Shown: one piece after another, positions 1 to 5,693 of the stretch
How the letters are laid out: the number at the start of each line of letters is the position of its first letter
Position numbering within the stretch: the first letter of the stretch is position 1
Origin: Candidatus Omnitrophota bacterium
Lineage (GTDB): Bacteria > Omnitrophota > Gorgyraeia > Duberdicusellales > 4484-171
Length of the DNA: 8,427 nucleotides
Reading direction: 5' to 3'
Assembly: GCA_028702365.1 (NCBI GenBank)
Contig: JAQVOZ010000050.1
Location: 1 to 8,427 of the forward strand
Made by a program: the position numbers and the translations under genes
The notes under the pieces: generated by a model
Seen by the model: the letters and a program-made list of their open reading frames with translations, nothing else
Database searches by the model: none
Told to the model about the DNA's origin: nothing

Positions 1-699
1 TATGATTCAAGCGCAAAAAAAGAATATGAAGAAGCCCTTCTTAAAGCAAAATTTCTCACTCAAAGCGCGGAAAGTTTTTCTCTTATAGAGACTATTCTTT
101 ATGACGCGCGTTTTGGATACCAGTTAATCGATTTACACTTAAACAGGCTTGAAAAGTCCTGCGAATATTTTTCAATCAATTTAGAGGCGGAAAAGCTTAA
201 GGAGGAATTGGCGGTTTTAGGTAAGAAACTAAAGACAGCCGGAGGTAAATTTAAAATAAGAACATTAACTGATTTCGAGGGAAACTTTGAAATAGAAAAA
301 TCTCCTTTAGATGAGCCGGATTTGCCCGCGGCAATTAAAATAAGCGAACAAAAGACAGACCCGGAAAATCCTTTTCTTTATCACAAAACAACCAGGCGCA
401 AACTATACGAAGAAGAGCTCAAGAAATTCCGCAAGGAAGGGCTTTTCGAGGTAATTTTCTTAAATAAATATGGCGAGCTTACCGAGGGGAGCATAACCAA
501 CGTATTTGTTTTAAAAAACGGCATCCTTTATACTCCGCCTGTAAAATGCGGATTATTGCCGGGCGTTTTGCGGGAGTATCTTCTTAAGAATGGCCAGGCA
601 AGGGAAAAGGTGCTACGAAAAGAGGATATCAAAAACGCTAAAAAGTTATATATAGGTAACTCTGTGCGAGGGTTACTTCAGGCAAAATTAGCTTGCTGA
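1..699 (+). CDS. pabBC: Aminodeoxychorismate synthase I / 4-amino-4-deoxychorismate lyase fusion (PabB-PabC), 3' part
   Basis: The reading frame is open from base 1, so the gene begins outside the window; 232 residues are visible. The first residues (YDSSAKKEYEEALLKAKFL) resemble the end of the chorismate-binding PabB domain and linker of PabB-PabC fusions. From about residue 26 the protein is a fold-type IV PLP lyase: SLIETILYD and HLNRLEKS near its start, then FLYHKTTRR, whose Lys (about residue 129) should form the PLP Schiff base, then GELTEGSITNVF and YTPPVKCGLLPGVLR, and a closing GNSVRGLLQAKL. In this family the two activities make p-aminobenzoate from chorismate for folate synthesis in the cytoplasm. 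A TTG at 208 preceded by GGAGG can be mistaken for a start, but homology continues well upstream. The stop is TGA at 697. pyrK follows after 43 bases on the same strand. The fusion call is confident; the PabB catalytic part cannot be judged here. Confidence 0.88.
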   Translation, partial: YDSSAKKEYEEALLKAKFLTQSAESFSLIETILYDARFGYQLIDLHLNRLEKSCEYFSINLEAEKLKEELAVLGKKLKTAGGKFKIRTLTDFEGNFEIEKSPLDEPDLPAAIKISEQKTDPENPFLYHKTTRRKLYEEELKKFRKEGLFEVIFLNKYGELTEGSITNVFVLKNGILYTPPVKCGLLPGVLREYLLKNGQAREKVLRKEDIKNAKKLYIGNSVRGLLQAKLAC

Positions 700-742
700 T
701 TTGGGAAATAAAAGTAAAATACAATAAAACGGCCGGCAAAGC

Positions 743-1531
743 ATGAAACAATTAAAAGTTAAAACAGCATTCCTTAAAAAGATAAAATCAGATGTTTTCC
801 TCCTGGGTCTTGATTCAAGCTATCTCGCCAACTCTGCGCGTTCCGGCCAATTCCTGCACGTAAAAGCCGACGACAAAACTACAATCCTGCGTCGGCCATT
901 AAGCATCCATAAAATTGAAAAAAACCTTGTTTATATTCTTTTTCGCGTAAGAGGAAGAGGCACCAGGCTTCTTGCGAATGCCAAAAAAGGAGATATTTTC
1001 GATGTCATCGGGCCATTGGGCAATGGCTTTTGCATCCCACGTCCCACGCCCCACGCCCAACATATTCTTGTGGCCGGAGGGATGGGGGCGGCGCCTTTAG
1101 TTTTTCTTGCGGAAGAATTAGCAAAAAATAAAAATTCAAAATTAAAAAATAAAAACTTAGTTCTATTAGGGGCAAAAAGCAAAAAAGAGGTTTTAGCTGA
1201 AAGCGAATTTAAAAAGAGTGGATTTGAAATCCATGTCGCAACCGACGACGGCTCCCGCGGCTGCAAGGGCAGCGTGGTTGATTTGTTGAAAAAAAATCTA
1301 TCCGCTATGCGCTCTTTGCTAAACGTTAATATTTATGCCTGCGGCCCCAAGGAAATGTTTTACGAAATCAAAAAAGTTTTAGAAAAATACCCTAAGGTAC
1401 AGGCCCAAGTTTCTTTCGAGCAATTTATGGGCTGCGGCCTTGGGATATGTTATGGCTGCGTTATAGGAACAAAAGAAGGATACAAAAAAGTCTGTAAAGA
1501 CGGGCCTGTGTTTGATTTGAAAATAATATAA
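743..1531 (+). CDS. pyrK: Dihydroorotate dehydrogenase B, electron-transfer subunit (PyrK)
   Basis: A 262-residue flavin/iron-sulfur protein of normal PyrK length. In class 1B dihydroorotate dehydrogenase PyrK passes electrons from PyrD's FMN through a 2Fe-2S centre and FAD to NAD+. Visible motifs in order: RPLSI (residues 51-55, FAD binding), GRGTRLL (71-77), GPLGNGF (90-96), AGGMGAAPL (111-119, nucleotide-binding domain), YACGP (198-202), and the cluster ligands C231, C236, C239 and C251 in a CGLGICYGC...VCKDGPVF context near the C-terminus. The ATG at 743 has no clear Shine-Dalgarno sequence; it is chosen because the N-terminus then matches the family. Two stretches are odd: residues about 98-105 and 128-138 come from low-complexity DNA (three 7-nt CCCACGY units; an A-rich 21-nt repeat), both frame-preserving. 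Its partner pyrD lies about 6 kb downstream instead of next to it. Confidence 0.93.
   Translation: MKQLKVKTAFLKKIKSDVFLLGLDSSYLANSARSGQFLHVKADDKTTILRRPLSIHKIEKNLVYILFRVRGRGTRLLANAKKGDIFDVIGPLGNGFCIPRPTPHAQHILVAGGMGAAPLVFLAEELAKNKNSKLKNKNLVLLGAKSKKEVLAESEFKKSGFEIHVATDDGSRGCKGSVVDLLKKNLSAMRSLLNVNIYACGPKEMFYEIKKVLEKYPKVQAQVSFEQFMGCGLGICYGCVIGTKEGYKKVCKDGPVFDLKII
1036..1056 (+). repeat. Three tandem 7-bp CCCACGY units inside pyrK
   Basis: CCCACGT at 1036 and CCCACGC at 1043 and 1050 form a 21-bp, three-copy array. Because 3 x 7 is a multiple of three it keeps the pyrK frame, adding a proline-rich stretch (around IPRPTPHA) just before the AGGMG nucleotide-binding motif, where PyrK proteins have a variable loop. 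Confidence 0.6.
1123..1155 (+). repeat. A-rich direct repeat inside pyrK
   Basis: The 12-mer AAAAAATAAAAA occurs at 1123-1134 and again at 1144-1155, a 21-bp period that preserves frame and gives the repeated peptide KNKNSKL/KNKNLVL. It sits on the surface-like segment between a helix and the following beta strand (LVLLGAKS) of the nucleotide-binding domain. It may simply be low-complexity AT-rich DNA. Confidence 0.45.
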
Positions 1532-1563
1532 TACGTAGTTTAAAAAATTAAGAAGGAGAGATT

Positions 1564-1755
1564 ATGCCAAGTTATATGAATGCCTTAATCCCTTTGATGG
1601 TTGGAGTTGTTATCCTGGCCTTTCCGCAGATTTTTACAAAAAAAGACTTAACTCAGAAAGAAAATATGCCTGCAAGAAAGAAAATACAAATAATAGGTAT
1701 AGCAGCTATAATTCTCAGCGTGGTTATTTTCTTAAAAGGAACAGCTTTTAAATGA
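1564..1755 (+). CDS. Small two-helix membrane protein, unknown function
   Basis: A 63-residue protein beginning 32 bases after pyrK stops, with a strong Shine-Dalgarno (AAGGAGAG at 1553-1560) placed well for the ATG at 1564. Two hydrophobic stretches are visible, about residues 7-23 and 43-58, joined by a charged loop rich in lysine (FTKKDLTQKENMPARKKIQ). This predicts a small hairpin membrane protein. I do not recognise a family. The good ribosome site and compact spacing support a real gene, probably cotranscribed with pyrK. Confidence 0.65.
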   Translation: MPSYMNALIPLMVGVVILAFPQIFTKKDLTQKENMPARKKIQIIGIAAIILSVVIFLKGTAFK

Positions 1756-1758
1756 TTT

Positions 1759-1779
1759 GCGTTCGATTACGCGTTTTTT
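1759..1779 (+). terminator. Weak candidate intrinsic terminator after the pyrK group
   Basis: GCGT (1759-1762) can pair with ACGC (1769-1772) around a 6-nt loop, followed by G and six T residues at 1774-1779. The stem is only 4 bp, so this is a weak candidate; position just after a stop codon and before a new leader is its main support. Confidence 0.3.
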
Positions 1780-1838
1780 CTGCGTTACGCCCGCGTAGGC
1801 GAAATAATGTACTAGATTGAAATTTAACATTTTATATA

Positions 1839-1949
1839 CCCCTTGCGCCTACATACCGGTTAGATTCCCCGGCCTGTGGCCGTGAAATTTAACCGAAGCG
1901 CTTCGGGTTAAATTATCTAACTAAAGTTGGATAATTTAAGGAGGTTAAC
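1839..1949 (+). promoter_or_regulatory. Structured leader, copy 1, upstream of the glycosyltransferase
   Basis: One of three homologous leaders in the window. In order: box GCGCCTACATACCGG (1845-1859); hairpin A (1858-1894) with a 9-bp lower stem GGTTAGATT/AATTTAACC (one G-U), a CCC/TGA internal loop, an upper stem CGGCC/GGCCG and a TGT loop; segment GAAGCGCTTC (1895-1904); hairpin C (1908-1939) with TTAAATTATCTAAC pairing to GTTGGATAATTTAA (one G-U) around TAAA; then GGAGG at 1940-1944 and 5 nt to ATG 1950. The 3' arm of A (1887-1894) can instead pair with GGGTTAAAT (1905-1913), which overlaps hairpin C; this alternative, B, has one bulged G. Function is unknown; a cis-acting RNA controlling translation or mRNA stability is inferred from structure and position. 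Confidence 0.7.
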
Positions 1950-3098
1950 ATGGACCCTTTTATTTCTGTAATTGTACCGGTAAGAAATATGGAAAGGACT
2001 ATAGGCAAAACCTTCGAATATCTTATGGGGGTGGAATACCCCAGAGATAAGATGGAAATTGTATTTGCCGATGGCGGAAGCACCGATAATACAATTTCAA
2101 TAATAAAAAATTATCAAAAAGAACACCCTTTCATTAAGCTTGTAGAAATACCTAAATGCCCTTCTCCCGGTTTTGCAAGAACCAAAGCCCTGGAAGCGGT
2201 TAAGGGTGATTTCGTATTTTTTACCGATGGAGATTGTGCTCCCTGCAAAGACTGGATATATAAAATGCTTGAGGTATTTAAGACCGACGCCAAAATCGGC
2301 GCGGTTGGAGGAGAAATTCTTACCTTAAAAGTTGACCCGAAGAATCTGGTTGAAATTTTCTGCCAGGCGTTCGGTTTTAACAGGGTTTCCTGGCGTTACG
2401 GAAATTTGCAGGAAGGCTACTATCCTGATTTAAGCGATATGGCTCCTACCCAGGTTTGCGGGCACAGGGCATACTTTTTTGTCACGGCAAATGTCGCCTA
2501 CAGAAAAGAAGTTATAGACGCAAATGAGCGCAGATTCTGGGACTTGCCCACAGGCGAAGATATGGATTTTGGAATAAGAGCGAGGAAAAAAGGCTGGAAA
2601 TTTTATTTTCTTCCATCGGCAAGCGCCGAGCATATGCACAGGGCTGACCTGCCGGCACTTTTAAAAGTGTGGAAGTCATACGGAGCAGCTCATCCGCCGT
2701 TACTTAAGGCTCATAGCGCGGACCGTATGGAAATAATATTTCAGTTTATAGGAAAATACCCGGAGCATCCGATACTTCGCATACCATTTTTCGTCAAAGG
2801 GTTTATTTATATAGGCAACTTTCATCTTATGCATATTTTTGGATTTTTGTTTTTGCTCTTTTTTGTGCTTCAATGGGGTTTTCCCTGTTCTTTCTGGTTA
2901 AAGCTATTTGCCTGGGTTTCTTTGGCAATAACTTCATATGTAAAATTTAAATATTTCAGAATGATATTCAATATTGAGCCTTACGATAAATGGATAGAGT
3001 TTGCGAAGATGAAATATTTAACCAATCTTTATTTTGTAAAAGGCGGGCTCAAGGGTTCCTTCAAGAATGGGACTTTTTGTATTGAACCCAGCTTCTAG
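1950..3098 (+). CDS. Family 2 glycosyltransferase with C-terminal membrane segments
   Basis: A 382-residue protein. It opens with the GT-A fold signature ISVIVPVRNMERTI (residues 5-18), then FADGGSTDNT (39-48), the metal/nucleotide-binding DGD at 93-95 in FFTDGDC, and GEDMDFGIRARKKGW (202-216), which is the ED(x)DFG-type acceptor/catalytic motif, followed by SAEHMHR (225-231). Residues about 283-308 and 316-334 are hydrophobic, so the enzyme probably acts at the inner face of the cytoplasmic membrane, adding sugars to a lipid-linked or surface polysaccharide. Donor and acceptor cannot be read from sequence. The ATG at 1950 is fixed by GGAGG at 1940-1944 with 5-nt spacing. It is the only + strand gene carrying the structured leader. 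Confidence 0.88.
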   Translation: MDPFISVIVPVRNMERTIGKTFEYLMGVEYPRDKMEIVFADGGSTDNTISIIKNYQKEHPFIKLVEIPKCPSPGFARTKALEAVKGDFVFFTDGDCAPCKDWIYKMLEVFKTDAKIGAVGGEILTLKVDPKNLVEIFCQAFGFNRVSWRYGNLQEGYYPDLSDMAPTQVCGHRAYFFVTANVAYRKEVIDANERRFWDLPTGEDMDFGIRARKKGWKFYFLPSASAEHMHRADLPALLKVWKSYGAAHPPLLKAHSADRMEIIFQFIGKYPEHPILRIPFFVKGFIYIGNFHLMHIFGFLFLLFFVLQWGFPCSFWLKLFAWVSLAITSYVKFKYFRMIFNIEPYDKWIEFAKMKYLTNLYFVKGGLKGSFKNGTFCIEPSF

Positions 3099-3102
3099 AA
3101 AA

Positions 3103-3162
3103 AGCTTTCAGCTATCAGGTGTCAGCTGAAAGCTGACACCTGATAGCTGATGACTGAAAGCT
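3103..3162. repeat. Perfect 20-bp inverted repeat (hairpin) between glycosyltransferase and permease genes
   Basis: TCAGCTATCAGGTGTCAGCT at 3108-3127 is exactly complementary to 3131-3150, with only GAA between them. A further AGCTT/AAGCT pair (3103-3107 with 3158-3162) can extend it past a 7-nt bulge. It starts 5 bases after the glycosyltransferase stop and ends just before the next Shine-Dalgarno (AAGGAGA, 3165-3171). There is no T-run, so it is not a standard intrinsic terminator; a dispersed palindromic (REP-like) repeat or an mRNA-stabilising hairpin are the reasonable readings. Confidence 0.85.
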
Positions 3163-3175
3163 ATAAGGAGACAAT

Positions 3176-3532
3176 ATGTGGATTTGGTATGTAATTTTAG
3201 GCTTGGCTGCCGGGACCCTTAGCGGGCTTTTGGGCATAGGGGGCGGGTTAATCCTAATCCCTGCGCTTGTTTATATCTTTGGGTTAACGCAGCACCAGGC
3301 ACAAGGCACAACTCTTGCTTTCATGATTCCGCCGATAGGCCTTCTCGCGGCACTTAAGTATTATCAAACCGGCAACGTTAAGCTTAATATCGCCATGTTT
3401 ATGTGCCTCGGGTTTTTTGTGGGCGGATTTATCGGCGCAATATTTGTAGAAAAAATCCCCGAACCTTTGCTTAGAAAGATATTCGGCATAGCTTTATTGC
3501 TGGCTTCCTTTCGGATGATTTTCGGAAAGTGA
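3176..3532 (+). CDS. Half-size TSUP-family permease (TauE/SafE-like)
   Basis: A 118-residue, very hydrophobic protein. TSUP proteins usually have about 250 residues built from two repeats; this one holds a single repeat. It shows the family's opening motif LAAGTLSGLLGIGGGLILIPAL (10-31), the following QHQAQGTTLAFMIPP (39-53), then KYYQTGNVKLNIA (61-73), GFFVGGFIGA (79-88) and PLLRKIFGIALLLASFRMI (98-116), giving roughly four membrane helices. The family moves anions such as sulfonates, sulfite or sulfoacetate in characterised members, but the substrate here is not readable; two copies presumably dimerise. AAGGAGA at 3165-3171 sets the ATG. It ends 3 bases from the convergent gene at 3536. Confidence 0.82.
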   Translation: MWIWYVILGLAAGTLSGLLGIGGGLILIPALVYIFGLTQHQAQGTTLAFMIPPIGLLAALKYYQTGNVKLNIAMFMCLGFFVGGFIGAIFVEKIPEPLLRKIFGIALLLASFRMIFGK

Positions 3533-3535
3533 AGC

Positions 3536-3964
3536 TCAACGTATGTCTTTTTCAATTACTGCGAGCAGGTCTTTCTTGAGTTTGTCCTTTGCTTCAAGGC
3601 AAACACCGAAATAAAGATCGTCTTTGAGAGAATAAAATATAGAAGGGCTGAATTGCCAGCCTTTAAAGCTAACAGGTAATTTGGTATAGGAAATATAAAT
3701 GTACGTTTTCTCTTTTGCCCCGCCTTTTACCGGCTCGCCGTATACAATATAAAGCTCGTCCCTGCGCGATTTTTTCAGCGAACCACTGTCGAAAGAGGCA
3801 AGTTCGTTGTAGCCTTTTCTTAACATTGCAATGTCGTCATAAATTTTATTGATTATTTCATTGCCGCCCTGGATGTAAGATTGCGCAAAAACATTTGAGG
3901 CGAAAGATACCGAGGAAATAAAAAATAAAATTACCAGAAAAACCAACCGTCCATTCTTTGTCAT
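3536..3964 (-). CDS. Secreted protein of unknown function
   Basis: A 142-residue protein with a clear N-terminal signal peptide: MTKNGR, a hydrophobic core to about residue 22, then a likely signal peptidase I site after NVFA (residue 27). The mature part is about 115 residues, mixed alpha/beta in character, with motifs SRRDELYIVYGEPVKGG (67-82) and TYIYISYTKLPVSFKGWQFSPS (87-108). I do not recognise a family. The ATG (3962-3964) has a good AAAGGAG upstream. It lies 23 bases after the DUF4870-like gene on the same strand and is probably cotranscribed with it. The gene ends tail to tail with the TSUP permease, with no obvious terminator between them. Confidence 0.7.
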   Translation of the reverse strand: MTKNGRLVFLVILFFISSVSFASNVFAQSYIQGGNEIINKIYDDIAMLRKGYNELASFDSGSLKKSRRDELYIVYGEPVKGGAKEKTYIYISYTKLPVSFKGWQFSPSIFYSLKDDLYFGVCLEAKDKLKKDLLAVIEKDIR

Positions 3965-3987
3965 GTAACTCCTTTATGCTTTAGAAA

Positions 3988-4308
3988 TTATTTTATAAAT
4001 TTAATGGCCAAAGGATATTGAAAATCCTCGCCTTTACTTGTCTTAACTGCCGCGACAATTATCATAACATAATCAAAAATTATTACGGCAGGGAAAAGCA
4101 CAAATCCAATCAATATAAATGACGATAGCCACGCGCCAAATGCATAGATTAGAATAGAAAGCTGGAAATTTAAAGATTCTTTGCCATGCTTGTTAACTGC
4201 CGGTGAGTCAGCGTTTTTTATCAGCCAAATAATTAAGGGCCCCAAGACCCCGGCCAATCCTAAGAGGTGACACGCCATAGCCATATTATTTTCACTTTTC
4301 TGGTCCAT
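3988..4308 (-). CDS. DUF4870-like membrane protein
   Basis: A 106-residue protein with features of the DUF4870 (Tic20-like) family: an N-terminal CHLLGLAGVLGPLIIWLIKN (13-32), the signature SPAVNKHGKESLNFQLSILIY (35-55), two further helices over about 57-90, and the C-terminal GEDFQYPLAIKFIK. Three to four membrane segments are expected. No biochemical role is established for the family to my knowledge. Translation start is well defined: AAGGAGG (4314-4320 on the minus strand) and 5 nt to ATG. The gene carries leader copy 2 and begins a two-gene unit with the secreted protein at 3536-3964. Confidence 0.83.
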   Translation of the reverse strand: MDQKSENNMAMACHLLGLAGVLGPLIIWLIKNADSPAVNKHGKESLNFQLSILIYAFGAWLSSFILIGFVLFPAVIIFDYVMIIVAAVKTSKGEDFQYPLAIKFIK

Positions 4309-4412
4309 ATTTCCCTCCTTAATTTTCGCCTCAGGCGAAAATTAACCCGAAGCACTTCGGGGTAATTTCATGGCTCCCAGCCAGGAAATTACCCCGATAT
4401 ATAGGCGCAAGG
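4309..4412 (-). promoter_or_regulatory. Structured leader, copy 2, upstream of the DUF4870-like gene
   Basis: Read on the minus strand from 4412: CCTTGCGCCTATATATCGGGG box (4392-4412); hairpin A (4395-4359) with GGGGTAATTT/AAATTACCCC, a CC/TG internal loop, upper stem TGGCT/AGCCA and GGG loop; GAAG TG CTTCG; hairpin C (4345-4319), a perfect 13-bp TTAATTTTCGCCT/AGGCGAAAATTAA around one G; then GGAGG and 5 nt to ATG 4308. The A arm AAATTACCCCGAAG can instead pair with CTTCGGGTTAATTT (14 positions, one mismatch), which would break both A and C. Compared with copy 1, both stems of A have paired substitutions. It fills nearly the whole intergenic space after the 4432-4845 gene. Confidence 0.72.
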
Positions 4413-4431
4413 GATGTAATATATTAAACCC

Positions 4432-4845
4432 CTATTTACCCCAAAACATCCATCCAAATAACCGCACAGCTATATAGTAAAGCCCCGCGAACGCGAAGCT
4501 ATTGCTTTTCAGAATAATATAAAATTCCCTGTCAACTTCCCGGCGCTTGATAAATGATTTAAGCTCACGGCTAAATTGATAAAATACATCATGGATTAAA
4601 GAAGCGTAATAAGTTTTGCTTTGGCCTGTATCGAAATTTAAAACCCCCTCAAATGTCCCGACATAAATATCTTTCATCTTTAATTTGGGGCTGCAGCCAT
4701 CCCAGGCATAACCTTTACAGTGCGTGCCCTTTATGATAACGTTACCGGCCGGCTCTAATTTAAACCACTCATTTTCAAATGCCCGCCCCTTTATAAGTGA
4801 AGCATGGCAATAATCTTGCTTTAGGCAATATACATAAACGCCCAT
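4432..4845 (-). CDS. DUF1353-like protein
   Basis: A 137-residue protein with the pattern of the DUF1353 family: a basic/aromatic beta-rich N-terminus, GYAWDGCSPK (45-54), YASLIHDVFYQF (80-91) with the conserved His-Asp, KRREVDREFY (100-109) and a hydrophobic end LYYIAVRLFGWMFWGK (122-137). DUF1353 proteins are commonly met in phages and as bacterial hypotheticals; their function is not established, although the conserved His/Asp pattern suggests a metal or catalytic site. Here it lies among chromosomal membrane-protein genes. Its ATG follows the stop of the 83-residue gene by 3 bases with no clear ribosome site of its own, so translational coupling is likely. Family assignment is from remembered motifs. 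Confidence 0.7.
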   Translation of the reverse strand: MGVYVYCLKQDYCHASLIKGRAFENEWFKLEPAGNVIIKGTHCKGYAWDGCSPKLKMKDIYVGTFEGVLNFDTGQSKTYYASLIHDVFYQFSRELKSFIKRREVDREFYIILKSNSFAFAGLYYIAVRLFGWMFWGK

Positions 4846-4848
4846 AGT

Positions 4849-5100
4849 CTATTTTTTTCTCGCAGCTTCTATGAAAGGAAGCGCAAAACAAAAAACCAAG
4901 ACTATCGAACCAATAATCATTGCATAATGCGTAATAAAAAAATGTAAAGAAATCGCAGCTTTGGGAATTACACCAAGGCCAACGCTTGAATCTTTCCATC
5001 TACCCATGCCTATTTGCATTACTAAATCGAACATGAGCTTTAGCGCGATGAATGAAGAAAACAAGATGACCGCACGTATTGTTGCCGATACCCATTTCAT
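4849..5100 (-). CDS. Small two-helix membrane protein, unknown function
   Basis: An 83-residue protein with two membrane helices (about residues 8-30 and 54-76), a polar linker GMGRWKDSSVGLGVIPK between them, and a basic tail EAARKK. I recognise no family. It carries leader copy 3: GGAGG lies exactly 5 nt before the ATG at 5100, which makes the start secure. The DUF1353-like gene follows by 3 bases, so the two form a translation unit. Confidence 0.72.
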   Translation of the reverse strand: MKWVSATIRAVILFSSFIALKLMFDLVMQIGMGRWKDSSVGLGVIPKAAISLHFFITHYAMIIGSIVLVFCFALPFIEAARKK

Positions 5101-5207
5101 TCCTACCTCCTTAATTTCTTCGTCGTAGGCGAAGGAATTAACTTCCGAGGCGCTCTGGGAAAATTTCCTGTCCCAAAAACAGGAAATTTTCCCAGTATGC
5201 AGGCGCC
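5101..5207 (-). promoter_or_regulatory. Structured leader, copy 3, upstream of the 83-residue membrane protein
   Basis: Read on the minus strand: GGCGCCTGCATACTGGG box (about 5207-5191); hairpin A (5195-5155), here a perfect 17-bp stem CTGGGAAAATTTCCTGT/ACAGGAAATTTTCCCAG with a 7-nt loop; GAGCGCCTCGG in place of GAAGYGCTTCGG; hairpin C (5141-5111), TTAATTCCTTCG/CGAAGAAATTAA with one mismatch and loop CCTACGA; GGAGG, 5 nt, ATG 5100. Order, spacing and ribosome-site geometry match copies 1 and 2, but hairpin A has lost the internal loop and the alternative pairing B is weak. This is the most diverged copy. Confidence 0.65.
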
Positions 5208-5219
5208 CGGAATTACGTT

Positions 5220-5687
5220 TTAGTCCCTAAAGAAAACAGATTTTTTTCTTTTCATAATTATTACAGAGATAATTACCCATGGGATTATCAATATCTGAGT
5301 AAATAGTAAAAGTATACCAGCAAAACCAATTTCCTGTAAAAATAAATCCCACCTCCTGGTAACTCCTTCTGCAACAGCCATTGATGTGCCGGCGAGGCTT
5401 GCTGAAACCAGATACGCCGCCATAAATCCAAGTATCAGCCAGAACAAATAAATAATAATACACCTTTTGAGCCACGAGGAAAGTTTCGTGCACAGATAAT
5501 AACAAAGATAAATCAGGCCGAGAGGTATTAAAAACACAGCCAGAAACATCGCAAGAGAAAATACCCTGTCCTTAATTTTATCCGCAATTAATGCAACCAT
5601 TAGAAAAAGCGGGGCAAAAATACCAGTAGCAAATACTATTGGCCAGAAATTTAGTAATAGAAAAACAAGAAAATATTTAAGTTTCAT
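5220..5687 (-). CDS. Multi-pass membrane protein, unknown function
   Basis: A 155-residue, strongly hydrophobic protein with four or five predicted membrane helices (about residues 4-35 as one long or two short segments, 44-68, 76-97, 121-145), short basic loops (KIKDR, KRC) and a positively charged end MKRKKSVFFRD. No family recognised. Its ATG comes 6 bases after the stop of the DUF6794-like gene and has no visible Shine-Dalgarno, which points to coupled translation in the same transcript. Confidence 0.68.
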   Translation of the reverse strand: MKLKYFLVFLLLNFWPIVFATGIFAPLFLMVALIADKIKDRVFSLAMFLAVFLIPLGLIYLCYYLCTKLSSWLKRCIIIYLFWLILGFMAAYLVSASLAGTSMAVAEGVTRRWDLFLQEIGFAGILLLFTQILIIPWVIISVIIMKRKKSVFFRD

Positions 5688-5693
5688 GTTAGG

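Noticed and set aside
208..699. A separate gene starting at TTG 208 after AAGGAGGAA
   Set aside because: The same frame is open to base 1 and codes for recognisable PabB-PabC sequence upstream; the spacing from GGAGG to TTG is also too short.
931..1266. Minus-strand open frame of 111 residues inside pyrK
   Set aside because: It lies wholly within a well-supported gene on the other strand and shows no recognisable protein features.
5155..5195. Intrinsic terminator for the 5220-5687 gene
   Set aside because: The 17-bp hairpin has no T-run after it on either strand and matches the position of hairpin A in the other two leaders.
5227..5505. Alternative minus-strand frame of 92 residues
   Set aside because: It overlaps the 155-residue membrane protein, and only the latter has a coherent hydrophobic pattern and tight spacing to its neighbour.
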